50,812 bases of DNA from Bacteroidetes bacterium ADurb.Bin145 (lineage in GTDB: Bacteria > Bacteroidota > Bacteroidia > Bacteroidales > VadinHA17). Location: positions 1 to 50,812 of the forward strand of contig MWDJ01000024.1 of assembly GCA_002070505.1 (NCBI GenBank), written 5' to 3'. The stretch's first letter is position 1. Every line of letters starts with the position of its first letter. Positions 1-8,181 of the stretch are shown one piece after another. The notes under the pieces are model-generated. The model was not told the origin of the DNA and made no database searches. It was given only the letters and a program-made list of their open reading frames with translations. Position numbers and translations under genes: made by a program.

Positions 1-312
1 AACTGCTGTCGCATCCTGACAGTATAAAACTGGTGTTGTAACTAAGGGCGCTCCAGGCAGAGCATTTACTGTTACTACGATTTCTGATCTTGGTCCTTCA
101 CAGCCACTGACTGTCTGACTTACCCAGTAGGATGTGCTCCCTAATGCCGCTGTTGATGGCGTTGGAGCTGTTGTACTCCCTGTACCCCCAACTGCATCTG
201 TATACCACAAAAGATTTGTGCCTGTAGCTGTCAAAGGAACTGCTGTCGCATCCTGACAGTATAAAACTGGTGTTGTAACTAAGGGCGCTCCAGGCAGAGC
301 ATTTACTGTTAC
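1..312 (-). repeat. 237-bp in-gene tandem repeat (Ig-like module)
   Basis: Bases 1-75 are identical to 238-312, giving a 237-bp (79-codon) direct repeat inside the surface-protein gene. Perfect identity over the visible 75 bp suggests recent duplication or gene conversion between modules. Only one full period is inside the window. Confidence 0.85.
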
Positions 313-690
313 AGTTACACCTTGCTCCGTGAAATAAGCCCAAGAATTATTCCCATCCCTTAAACTGTCAAGAGTAAATAGGTAAGTGCCCGGTACTAAT
401 GTTGAAACACTTAAAGTACATGTGTTACCAGTAGTAGTTTTAACAGAATCAACACTTTCACTATTGACATTATAATAAAAAGTATAAGGTTCCGTACCGC
501 CGATTCCGGTAAAAATCAATTCCGGAGACACTGCATTCTGGCAAACAATTGTATCTTTTGCTATTGTTCCATCCAACTGCCCCCACCCCTCCGCACTCAC
601 CAACAAAAAAAGAGTCCCCAGGAGCAATGCCCTGAACACTCTTCTTAATATCGTATAATGATTAATAATCGAATGAAAACTGTGTTTCAT
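1..690 (-). CDS. Secreted Ig-like-repeat surface protein (partial, N-terminal part)
   Basis: An open frame of 230 codons starts with ATG at 690 and runs without a stop off the left edge, so only the N-terminus is present. Residues 1-38 form a Sec signal: a basic start, then a hydrophobic stretch (ALLLGTLFLLVSA) ending in GWGQ. The mature part starts with a domain containing VCQNAVSPEL. Residues from about 128 on form Ig-like modules of the type CQDA..PLTATGT..LWYT..GGTGS..PTPST..G..SYWVSQ, as found in large Bacteroidota cell-surface and gliding-type adhesins. The module repeats with a 79-residue period. Such proteins usually carry a type IX secretion signal at the C-terminus, which would lie outside the window. 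No enzymatic domain is visible. Adhesion or a structural surface role is inferred from the architecture only. Confidence 0.8.
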   Translation of the reverse strand, partial: MKHSFHSIINHYTILRRVFRALLLGTLFLLVSAEGWGQLDGTIAKDTIVCQNAVSPELIFTGIGGTEPYTFYYNVNSESVDSVKTTTGNTCTLSVSTLVPGTYLFTLDSLRDGNNSWAYFTEQGVTVTVNALPGAPLVTTPVLYCQDATAVPLTATGTNLLWYTDAVGGTGSTTAPTPSTAALGSTSYWVSQTVSGCEGPRSEIVVTVNALPGAPLVTTPVLYCQDATAV

Positions 691-776
691 ATCGGTTGTT
701 TTAAACCCTGAATAATTCTTTATTTTTTGATGGTGAGATATAGAGGTCAGCATACCCCCTTTAACAACTCACTACT

Positions 777-1243
777 CACCTCTCATCGCTCATCACTTAC
801 CTCTCACTACTCACCTTCCGCTTTCGCGGAATCTCCACTGCGTTTCGAGCTCCCCGCCCCCTGCTCCCCGCCCCAACCTTCCGGTCAGGGCACGCTTCCG
901 CCCCGTCAGTCACAGAGAATTGACCAACAAAAAAAGTCTGATAACCTCATCCTAAAAGGCTGACCAGGCAAAATATCCCATAAAATCGGACAGATATTCC
1001 TTTCTCCCTGGTTAATTAGAGAAAGACTAAATAAAGTATAATTTGCTCAGCCTTCTTTTTAAATACTGACCTCTAAATTAAAGTTTTTGCAGCATTTAGC
1101 AACTTTAATTTGACCAAATAATTGAATTCATACACCAACCGGCTTTTTTTAGAAACAGAAGAAATAGCGGGGAGCAGGGGGCGTGGGGAGTGGAGCAGGG
1201 AGACAGGGGGCTCTATGAGGTGATCGGTGAGCGATGAGCGGTG
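777..1243. repeat. Nested inverted repeats, possible small non-autonomous element
   Basis: The outer arms are CACCTCTCATCGCTCA at 777-792 and TGAGCGATGAGCGGTG at 1228-1243, which match in 15 of 16 positions as reverse complements. The inner arms are CGCCCCCTGCTCCCCG at 855-870 and its perfect reverse complement at 1168-1183. Outer and inner arms nest correctly, so the roughly 470-bp segment could fold into one long hairpin or be a degenerate element with terminal inverted repeats. The inner-arm 15-mer also occurs at 14473-14487. No transposase is present. Confidence 0.5.
1075..1111. repeat. 11-bp perfect inverted repeat
   Basis: AAATTAAAGTT (1075-1085) and AACTTTAATTT (1101-1111) are perfect reverse complements with a 15-base spacer. 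It could be an AT-rich operator-like palindrome or a weak hairpin. It lies about 400 bp upstream of the minus-strand surface-protein gene. Function unknown. Confidence 0.45.
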
Positions 1244-1432
1244 ATTTTCCATTTTATGACTGGATCAACCGCACGCAAAGCCCCCCTATTGGGGGGATGG
1301 GCGGCAAAGTCAAGGTGCAAGATGTTAACTCTCATCAATTCTAACGGAATCGTAAAATATCCACTGCGGGTGCCTGCCCCCTTGGGGGTAGGTCGGGAAG
1401 GAGGTGTTTCCTATAATGCAGGATGCAATACC

Positions 1433-2875
1433 CTATACCGAATACTTAACCTTCTTCTGAAAATTAAAGTAGTAAAGGAGGAATCCTGCCAATGATGCTG
1501 CTGTCGCAACTCCTCCAATGGCATAGGATATTCCCCCGGGGAGCGAAAAACCTTCGGGGGCGAAAAATATGTAGGTGATCGTGACTGCCGTCATGAACAA
1601 GGCTGGTATCAGTGTAACCCAGAAGAATTTCCCGGTCTGGGTAAGATATACGGTTATCGCCCATAACACTACCATCGCAAGCGTCTGGTTCGACCAGGCG
1701 AAATATCTCCATATCACACTGAAATCCATTCGTGTGATCAGAAACCCCACAAGGAACAGAGGTATACTTATTAACAGGCGGTTCTTTATTGGTCCCTGTT
1801 TTGATTTCAGGAAATCTGCAACAATCAGTCTCGCACTTCTGAACGCCGTATCTCCTGAAGTTATGGGAGCTGCTACCACCCCGAGCAATGCAATGATCCC
1901 GCCGAATTTACCAAGGAGTGAATTCGAGATTTCATTAACAAGATATGCAGCATTGCCTTCGTGCGCTGTCATCATATCATTCAGTTCCCTGACGCCTCCA
2001 TAAAAACTCATCCCTATTGCTGCCCATATCATTGCCACTATTCCTTCAGATATCATCGCCCCGTAAAATACTCTTCTCCCAAGATTCTCATTCTTAAGAC
2101 ACCTGGCCATCAGCGGCGATTGAGTCGAATGAAATCCTGAGATAGCTCCGCAGGCTATCGTAATGAACATCATCGGGAAAACAGGAAATTTCTCCCCATC
2201 AGCATGAAAATTCTTCAGTGTTGAAAATGTTAGATCAGGAATTTTATAGCCTTTGATAATCAGTGTAGTTATCAGCCCCAATGCCATAAATAAAAGTGCG
2301 AACCCGAATAAAGGATATATTTTCCCGATTATCTTGTCGATCGGTAACAATGTTGCCAGAATGTAATATGCAAATACAACCCATACCCAAAAAGTCATAT
2401 TAAGTGATTGCGGGGTAATTCCTGCAAGGATACCAGCCGGTCCCATTATGAAAACCGCTCCGACAAGTACCATAAGCAACACAGTGAATCCTCTCATGAA
2501 CTGCTTTACTTCCTTCCCAAGATAAATACCAACTATCTCGGTAATACTCAACCCATTGTGCCTGATTGACAGCATTCCGGAAAAATAGTCGTGCACAGCT
2601 CCCGCAAAGACCGAACCCAGAATTATCCAGAGAAATGCAACCGGACCCCACATAGCTCCTGCCATCGCTCCAAAAATAGGTCCGAGTCCGGCTATGTTCA
2701 GAAACTGAATTAGAAATGCCCGCCACCATGGCAGGGGGACATAATCCACTCCGTCATTTAGTTTGTAGGCTGGAGTCTGACGTTGAGGGTCAACACCTTC
2801 AATCCTTTCAATAAACCTGGAATAAAACAAATAACCAAGAATTAAAATTCCAATAGAAAGGATAAATGTGATCAT
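1433..2875 (-). CDS. cstA: CstA-family carbon-starvation/pyruvate transporter
   Basis: A 480-residue polytopic inner-membrane protein with many hydrophobic segments along its length. Family hallmarks seen are FLIQFLNIAGLGPIFGAMAG near residue 55-75, the DYFSGMLSIRHNG segment near 97-110, CGAISGFHSTQSP near 240-255 and APITSGDTAFRSARL near 340. CstA proteins import peptides or pyruvate and are induced on carbon limitation in enterobacteria. The length fits the short CstA form common in Bacteroidota rather than the roughly 700-residue enterobacterial form. It is a single gene with its own upstream gap; a TAAATTTG element lies just before the start. Substrate here is not determinable from sequence. 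Confidence 0.88.
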   Translation of the reverse strand: MITFILSIGILILGYLFYSRFIERIEGVDPQRQTPAYKLNDGVDYVPLPWWRAFLIQFLNIAGLGPIFGAMAGAMWGPVAFLWIILGSVFAGAVHDYFSGMLSIRHNGLSITEIVGIYLGKEVKQFMRGFTVLLMVLVGAVFIMGPAGILAGITPQSLNMTFWVWVVFAYYILATLLPIDKIIGKIYPLFGFALLFMALGLITTLIIKGYKIPDLTFSTLKNFHADGEKFPVFPMMFITIACGAISGFHSTQSPLMARCLKNENLGRRVFYGAMISEGIVAMIWAAIGMSFYGGVRELNDMMTAHEGNAAYLVNEISNSLLGKFGGIIALLGVVAAPITSGDTAFRSARLIVADFLKSKQGPIKNRLLISIPLFLVGFLITRMDFSVIWRYFAWSNQTLAMVVLWAITVYLTQTGKFFWVTLIPALFMTAVTITYIFFAPEGFSLPGGISYAIGGVATAASLAGFLLYYFNFQKKVKYSV

Positions 2876-2893
2876 GACATTGTTTTAAAGAAA

Positions 2894-2901
2894 CAAATTT
2901 A
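2894..2901 (-). promoter_or_regulatory. Candidate -7 promoter element for cstA
   Basis: On the minus strand this reads TAAATTTG, matching the Bacteroidetes TAnnTTTG -7 consensus, about 20 bases before the cstA start at 2875. No clear -33 TTTG is present, so this is a weak call. Confidence 0.4.
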
Positions 2902-2977
2902 TTAAAAGACTTATAATACACCGACTCTATTAATTAAAATGAACCAGGCATTAATATTATGGCGATCTTTTTACTTT

Positions 2978-4237
2978 TTATCTGCTGTCCGGTGTTGCAT
3001 TAAATACGAGATTCCCCTTTACGTATGTTTTGCTTATAACAATTTCTGAACCAACAAGCCGGAACAATATAATATCAGCTCTCTTACCAACTGCAATAGA
3101 GCCTCTGTCAGAAAATCCGTACAGCTTTGCAGGATTTGTACTTGCCATCATGACCGCATCTGAAAGTGAGCATCCGGTCAGGTTCATCAGATTTGCTACC
3201 CCGTCTTTTATTGGCGATGCTGAACCATAAACAATGTTCTGACCTGCATAAATCAACCTTCCTTCACTTGTAAGTTCAACTGAATCACCGTTATCAGTTA
3301 CAAATTTCCCTGGCTGCAGAGAAGCATATTTTGTCACATCCGATGCTATTATTATCCTTGATGGTCCTTTTACTTTATAGAAAACCCTTAATTCCTCAGG
3401 CGGCAAACTGAATTTATCACATACCAGACTGATCAGTAAACGGTCGTCAGACAACTGAGGCCACAAAGGGTTATCACTTTTATCAATAAAGTTAGCCAGT
3501 CCGCTTCCAATACTTGTAACAATTCTCGCCCCTCTTGCAACTGCCTCAGAAATGATCTCAGAAGAGGCATTATGATGTCCGAGTCCAACAATGATACCAT
3601 TTGATTTGCATTTATCGATGAATTCCATTGCTCCCACAAGTTCCGGTGCAAGAGTGATCTGAAGTATGCTTCTTTCTGATAACTCATACAGATCCTGAAA
3701 CTCCTCCCAATCTGGTTTTCTTATGTATTTAAGGGGATGCGATCCTCTGAATCCGTCGACAGGAGAAATATAGGGCCCTTCCAGATGGATTCCCGGGATG
3801 GATCCCAATAGCGCAGGTTCATCTTTCATATGAGCCAAGGCGACTATATTCCTTTTTATCAGTTCGCGGTCGTTTGTATTGATATTCGGAAGAAATGTTG
3901 TAACTCCTGTTCTCCATATAGCATATGTTGCATTTCTGATTCCTTCCGCAGTCAATTCTGAATTTCCAACGGAAAAAGAAACTCCGGCGAATCCATTAAT
4001 TTGATTATCAATGAATCCTGGTGCTATTATTAATGGCTGGCTTCCTTTCGGAAGCTTATTCATCCTTTTTACATTTCTTATCAGACCGTCGCGGATCGTT
4101 ATCTCCACAGGCATCATATCTGTGTATAACAAGCCATAGATTTTCTCCTGACTGTATGACAGACAGGGAGATAAAACGAATAATACTGCCAGGCAGATCC
4201 TGAAAAGATTGTTTTTTATTAACCTGATTATATTCAC
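2978..4237 (-). CDS. Exported NagA-like amidohydrolase with altered metal site
   Basis: A 419-residue amidohydrolase resembling N-acetylglucosamine-6-phosphate deacetylase. It starts at GTG (4237), which directly abuts the fucosidase stop; this start is needed to include an N-terminal signal (about 1-29, ending SLSYSQ-like). Visible family motifs are PGFIDNQINGF (73-83), HLEGP (151-155, Glu153), LAPE (197-200), GHHNAS (220-225, His221) and SD (299-300, Asp300). The usual THLFNAM motif is replaced by TSIGSGLAN (241-249) and the usual DGxH by CDKFSL (273-278), so two expected histidines are missing. NagA is normally cytosolic and acts on a phosphorylated sugar; an exported version would have to act on something else. 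It is probably co-transcribed with the GH29 gene. Activity and substrate are uncertain. Confidence 0.75.
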   Translation of the reverse strand: MNIIRLIKNNLFRICLAVLFVLSPCLSYSQEKIYGLLYTDMMPVEITIRDGLIRNVKRMNKLPKGSQPLIIAPGFIDNQINGFAGVSFSVGNSELTAEGIRNATYAIWRTGVTTFLPNINTNDRELIKRNIVALAHMKDEPALLGSIPGIHLEGPYISPVDGFRGSHPLKYIRKPDWEEFQDLYELSERSILQITLAPELVGAMEFIDKCKSNGIIVGLGHHNASSEIISEAVARGARIVTSIGSGLANFIDKSDNPLWPQLSDDRLLISLVCDKFSLPPEELRVFYKVKGPSRIIIASDVTKYASLQPGKFVTDNGDSVELTSEGRLIYAGQNIVYGSASPIKDGVANLMNLTGCSLSDAVMMASTNPAKLYGFSDRGSIAVGKRADIILFRLVGSEIVISKTYVKGNLVFNATPDSR

Positions 4238-5758
4238 TTAATTATCTTTGAATTCAATCCTGAATCCGAGAACCTGCCACTGAGGAAGTTTTGATGGTTT
4301 CCTTATGATCAACCCGTTCTCGGAACGTGACCACCTGATTTTCACGTCACTCCCAAGCATCTTCACTGAAGCAACCTGTCTGGTAGTTAACTTCGAATTC
4401 TTACCCAATGATTTTATCACTATGTCTTCTTTCGGAGCGCCCAGACAGAAGGCGTACAATATACCGTCTTTTGTTGTAAACCGGATATCTTTTGCATTGA
4501 AAGCATAGTTTTCGTTGAATCTTCCGCGTTTGACAGCTTTCGACTCAGGAGATCTCTCGCCGAATGTAAGCCATGGCCTTGTTCCGTAAATACCTTCTCC
4601 GTTCGCAGATGTCCATACTCCAACTTCTTCAAGTATCTGAAGCATATCAGGTTCAAGATCTCCCTCCGGTGTCTGGACAACATTAAGAAGCAGATTCCCA
4701 TTCTTGCTTACGATGTCAACAAGCATCTGAATAACTTCATTTGCAGATTTGTATTTCTGCCCTGTCCTGTAATACCAGTCTCCTATCGATGTATCTGTCT
4801 GCCATGGATAAGGACTTACAGTATCCAATACACCCCTTTCAACATCCTGAATCCATTTCCCTCCTGATTCCTGTTTGCATGTGTAAACAACGTTAAGAGT
4901 ACCATTATTTGCCGCTATATCCTGGTTATAATAATGAGCTATAAGGCTTCTCCCCACATCCTCAAAAGGCATCGCGCTGTCAGAATAGAGAAGATCCGGA
5001 TGGTAGTTATCTATCAGTTCCTTAATACTGCTGAACCATTCAATCTGGAAAACAAGATTGTTGGTGAGCCATGCTTTGTCGTCGGGCATCGTTGGTGCAT
5101 GATACAGATCGCTGAACCGGGGATCAGCACCATCATAGGGTACTCCTTTTTTGTCACCCTGGCTGTCAGATCCGTGAGCTGCCTGGAACCAGGTAAAACT
5201 GGCTCCAAGATGTTCCGACACTCCGAACTTAAGGCCCTGCTTTTGAGCTGCTGCCTTCCACAGACCAACTACATCCTTTTTCGGTCCCATATTCACGGCG
5301 TTCCATTTATGGATCCTGGAATCCCATAAGAAGAAATTATCATGGTGCGATCCCATGCTGACAAAATATTTTGCCCCGGCTTTCTTATATAGAGCCATTA
5401 ACTTTTCCGGATCCCATCTTTCAGCTTTCCATAGAGGAATGATGTCTTTATAGCCAAATTCCGACGGATGACCATAATGTTCAAGGTGATATTTATAAGC
5501 CGGGTCCTTTTCCTGGTACATCCTCCTGGCATACCAGTCGCCCTGCCGTGGCACAGCCTGAGGACCCCAGTGTGACCAGATACCAAATTTTGCATCACGG
5601 AACCATTCCGGACATTGGAATTTCTGAAATGATTCATCAGCAGCCTGAAATGGGCCTTCAGCAACGGGTAGTTTCCCTTTCTGTGCAGTAATTGTAACAA
5701 ATGTTACAAATAACAGTGGCAGGAAAACTAATCTGCGGGATTGGAATGCTTTTTTCAT
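4238..5758 (-). CDS. GH29 alpha-L-fucosidase, secreted
   Basis: A 506-residue retaining glycosidase predicted to remove alpha-linked L-fucose from glycans in the periplasm or outside the cell. Residues 1-25 are a Sec signal ending ITAQ. The GH29 TIM barrel covers about 45-390: EWFRDAKFGIWSHWGP (51-66), the SHHDNF substrate-binding segment (137-142), and PDLLYSD (254-260), whose Asp260 occupies the catalytic nucleophile position. A smaller C-terminal beta domain (about 400-506) follows, as usual for the family. It is the first gene of a pair with the exported NagA-like protein (no gap), suggesting joint processing of fucosylated, possibly amino-sugar-containing, glycans. A 24-bp tandem array lies immediately upstream. 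Confidence 0.88.
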   Translation of the reverse strand: MKKAFQSRRLVFLPLLFVTFVTITAQKGKLPVAEGPFQAADESFQKFQCPEWFRDAKFGIWSHWGPQAVPRQGDWYARRMYQEKDPAYKYHLEHYGHPSEFGYKDIIPLWKAERWDPEKLMALYKKAGAKYFVSMGSHHDNFFLWDSRIHKWNAVNMGPKKDVVGLWKAAAQKQGLKFGVSEHLGASFTWFQAAHGSDSQGDKKGVPYDGADPRFSDLYHAPTMPDDKAWLTNNLVFQIEWFSSIKELIDNYHPDLLYSDSAMPFEDVGRSLIAHYYNQDIAANNGTLNVVYTCKQESGGKWIQDVERGVLDTVSPYPWQTDTSIGDWYYRTGQKYKSANEVIQMLVDIVSKNGNLLLNVVQTPEGDLEPDMLQILEEVGVWTSANGEGIYGTRPWLTFGERSPESKAVKRGRFNENYAFNAKDIRFTTKDGILYAFCLGAPKEDIVIKSLGKNSKLTTRQVASVKMLGSDVKIRWSRSENGLIIRKPSKLPQWQVLGFRIEFKDN

Positions 5759-5764
5759 AATATA

Positions 5765-5853
5765 TAGTCTTAGAGTCTTCTAGTCTGCTAGTCTTAGAGT
5801 CTGCTAGTCTGCTAGTCTTAGAGTCTGCTAGTCTGCTAGTCTTAGAGTCTTGG
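5765..5853. repeat. 24-bp tandem array in intergenic DNA
   Basis: Three full units (5765-5788, 5789-5812, 5813-5836) and a partial fourth (to about 5853) of a 24-bp word. Each unit is built of two related halves, TAGTCTTAGAGTC and TGCTAGTCTGC; the first unit has one base change. It begins 7 bases upstream of the fucosidase start. The rest of the gap (5854-5989) is C-rich with short near-palindromes and no gene. Confidence 0.9.
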
Positions 5854-5989
5854 AGTTGCCCCCTTCCGCTGCCCGGAACTTCGTCTCCCGGATTCGCGGG
5901 ATTTCGTCACTTCGTTCCTCAAACTGCGTTCCTCGTCTCCCCCCCGCCCCCTTCTCCCCCTCTTTCTTCCAGCCTTCTTCCATCCCTCT

Positions 5990-7126
5990 TCAACACCTAA
6001 CCTTTACCCTCACTGCTCCCTCGATCGGTTTCTCCGAAACAACAATCACATATCCTCCGCCGCTTCCCGATGTTATGGCTCCCGGATAATCCGGAAAATA
6101 CTTCGTCTCCAGTTCATCCATCACATAATCGGGTACTGTAAGAGGGAGGATCTTCTTCCACGATAAAATAGTATCGGTAACCGATCTGCCCAAACCAACA
6201 ATATCTTTTTTCAGAATAGATTTCCAGCATCTGTTTCCCGATTCACCAAGTTCTTTAATAAATGGTTTCTCAAGATGCATGATTTTCAGCGGATCATATC
6301 CCTGGGGCCTGGGTTCCAGTGGTATAAGATGTAATACATTTGAAAGCCAGTTACATATTTCCGGATCAATGGTTGAATCAATCTTCTCCGGCCAGTAATC
6401 ACCGTTGTAATAAAGCCTGTTTATGCCCGGAAAAAGAAGACCGATATGGTCCTGGGAACCAGAGATATATTCTTTGCCAGGAGGATTCTCCGCTCCAAAG
6501 AGAAGCTTAGCATTCACTTCATGATCTCCCTCAGGATATCTGTCGCCCCAAAGTTTGATCGCTACATTTCTTGAGCTTGTCGCCAGTCCCGAACGGTCAT
6601 TGAAATCCATTGTCGGCCATATCTGTGCGACGACAACTGATCCGGGGCAGATCTTTGAGACCCAGGGCTGATCCACCCAGCCACCTGCCAGGCAAAGCCT
6701 GTAGGGAAATCTGAGCTCTTTCTTGATACCTGAGCTTGCACGTGCCGGCAAACCGGTCTCGGGAATACGTTCCAGGATAATGTATTCCACTCCCAGCTTA
6801 TTACAGAGTCGTTTTTTTTCTTCAGTATGCCCATCACTGTTAACTATGAAAATATCAGGTTTTAACCTTATCATATCAGGCTCAAAATCAAGCATTCCGG
6901 AACCTGATGACAGAAAGGCATCTTCAACAAATCTGATTGATTTAATTATATAGAGACGCTCTTCCTGTGAAAAAAAAGGTCTCTTGCCCTTTAACATGAA
7001 CAGGTTATCGTCAGTTCCAACACTTACAAAGACTTTTCCATACGAAGCAGCGGTCTTGAGAAATGCTATGTGCCCGCCATGCAACAGGTCAAAGCAGCCG
7101 CTTACAAGTACTTTCTTGCTTTTCAT
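5990..7126 (-). CDS. Cytidylyltransferase-like / GHMP sugar-kinase fusion
   Basis: A 378-residue two-domain protein. Residues about 4-137 are a cytidylyltransferase-fold domain: SGCFDLLHGGH (9-19, with the nucleotide-binding HxGH at 16-19) and ASSGIKKEL (130-138) at the place of the family's C-terminal signature. Residues about 140-378 resemble a GHMP kinase of the fucokinase/heptose-kinase type: RLCLAGGWVDQP (143-154), SGLATSSRNVA (179-189) in the ATP-loop position, and a glycine-rich GAITSGSGGGYVI near 349-361. This suggests kinase plus nucleotidyltransferase activity making an NDP-sugar, by analogy with FKP and HldE, which have other domain arrangements. The kinase half is shorter than usual. 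It lies 13 bp after an epimerase gene, so the two are probably one transcript. The exact sugar and nucleotide are unknown. Confidence 0.7.
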   Translation of the reverse strand: MKSKKVLVSGCFDLLHGGHIAFLKTAASYGKVFVSVGTDDNLFMLKGKRPFFSQEERLYIIKSIRFVEDAFLSSGSGMLDFEPDMIRLKPDIFIVNSDGHTEEKKRLCNKLGVEYIILERIPETGLPARASSGIKKELRFPYRLCLAGGWVDQPWVSKICPGSVVVAQIWPTMDFNDRSGLATSSRNVAIKLWGDRYPEGDHEVNAKLLFGAENPPGKEYISGSQDHIGLLFPGINRLYYNGDYWPEKIDSTIDPEICNWLSNVLHLIPLEPRPQGYDPLKIMHLEKPFIKELGESGNRCWKSILKKDIVGLGRSVTDTILSWKKILPLTVPDYVMDELETKYFPDYPGAITSGSGGGYVIVVSEKPIEGAVRVKVRC

Positions 7127-7139
7127 TATACCGGCTGCT

Positions 7140-8141
7140 TTATTTATTGAATCTGCTCTTGCTTTTCTTGCTTTCAGTACTATGCAGCATCTGATCTTTT
7201 ATCCAGTCGTATGTCTTTTTCATTCCTGTTCTGAGGGGGATTGAAGGTTCCCATCCAAGGTATTTTTTTATCAAAGTGTTTTCGCTGTTCCTTCCGCGAA
7301 CACCTTTCGGCGCATCAGGGTCATACTTCCTGACAAGCTTTACACCGGCAATTTCTTCAACTATATCTACAAGTTCGTTTATTGATACCATCTCACTGCT
7401 GCCCAGATTGATGGGTTCAATAATATCGCTGTACATAATATCCAGGATGCCTTTTATGCAATCGTCGATATACATAAAGCTCCTTGTCTGATGTCCGTCG
7501 CCCCAGATCACAATCTCTTTGTTACCGGTGATTGTTGATTCAATGACCTTACGGCAGATAGCAGCAGGTGCCTTTTCCCTTCCTCCGTCGTAGGTGCCGA
7601 AGGGCCCGTAGACGTTATGGAAGCGCGCTACACGAGCCGTTAATCCGAAATCTTCCATAAAATGGCGGCACATACGCTCACTGAACAGTTTCTCCCAACC
7701 ATACCCGTCTTCGGCAAGTGCCGGATAGGCATCGGATTCCTTTAGTCCGGGATTATTGGGATCAGTCTGTTTCTCACCATTATAGACACATGCTGATGAT
7801 GCGTAGAAAAACCTGCTGATACCGCAATCCCTCGAAGCAATTAACAAATGAGTATTTATAAGTACGCTTATCATGCAGGCAGCCTTGTTGTTCTCAATGA
7901 AACCCATTCCACCCATATCGGCAGCCAGATTGAATACTTCATTGTAACCATTCACCGCTTTATAACAGTTCTCCCTGAGCCTGAGATCAAGCACCAGATT
8001 GTCAGCCTCCGGTGAAAGCTGGTACCATTCATTCAATGGTTTTATGTCGACTGCCCTGACCTTATGACCTTTCTTCAGTAACTCTTTTACAAGGTGTCCG
8101 GCAATAAACCCACCCGCTCCTGTAACAACAATTTTTTGCAT
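7140..8141 (-). CDS. GDP-mannose 3,5-epimerase-like SDR sugar epimerase
   Basis: A 333-residue extended short-chain dehydrogenase. The NAD-binding glycine motif TGAGGFIAG is at 7-15, the catalytic YxxxK at Tyr147/Lys151. Several stretches match the GDP-mannose 3,5-epimerase family closely: NLAADMGGMGFI (71-82), YASSACVY (113-120, epimerase Cys118), LKESDAYPA (133-141), GGREKAPAA (186-194, epimerase Lys190) and GVRGRNSEN further on. Both acid/base residues of that family (Cys and Lys) are retained. The family interconverts GDP-mannose with GDP-L-galactose or GDP-L-gulose. Its partner 13 bp downstream is the nucleotidyltransferase-kinase fusion, which could make or recycle a related NDP-sugar. 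Cytosolic, no signal peptide. Other NDP-sugar substrates remain possible. Confidence 0.8.
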   Translation of the reverse strand: MQKIVVTGAGGFIAGHLVKELLKKGHKVRAVDIKPLNEWYQLSPEADNLVLDLRLRENCYKAVNGYNEVFNLAADMGGMGFIENNKAACMISVLINTHLLIASRDCGISRFFYASSACVYNGEKQTDPNNPGLKESDAYPALAEDGYGWEKLFSERMCRHFMEDFGLTARVARFHNVYGPFGTYDGGREKAPAAICRKVIESTITGNKEIVIWGDGHQTRSFMYIDDCIKGILDIMYSDIIEPINLGSSEMVSINELVDIVEEIAGVKLVRKYDPDAPKGVRGRNSENTLIKKYLGWEPSIPLRTGMKKTYDWIKDQMLHSTESKKSKSRFNK

Positions 8142-8181
8142 ATCAAATAAGAATTTAATTCTTTGAAATTTATTTTATGAT

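Larger units (their letters stand above)
691..1432. other. Intergenic region with GC-rich inverted repeats, no gene
   Basis: This 742-bp gap separates two minus-strand genes. I find no convincing gene: the short frames here are low-complexity (runs of TCACTACTCACC-like words) and have no recognisable protein. It contains nested inverted repeats (777-792 with 1228-1243; 855-870 with 1168-1183), an AT-rich 11-bp inverted repeat at 1075-1111, and two C5...G5 palindromes at about 1279-1298 and 1376-1390. No clear promoter for the downstream surface-protein gene was seen. Confidence 0.6.

Noticed and set aside
98-343. 81-codon minus-strand frame at the left edge
   Set aside because: It is a shadow in another frame of the open surface-protein gene that runs from 690 to the edge.
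1575-2003. 142-codon plus-strand frame antisense to cstA
   Set aside because: The minus strand encodes a clear CstA protein with all family motifs; the antisense frame has none.
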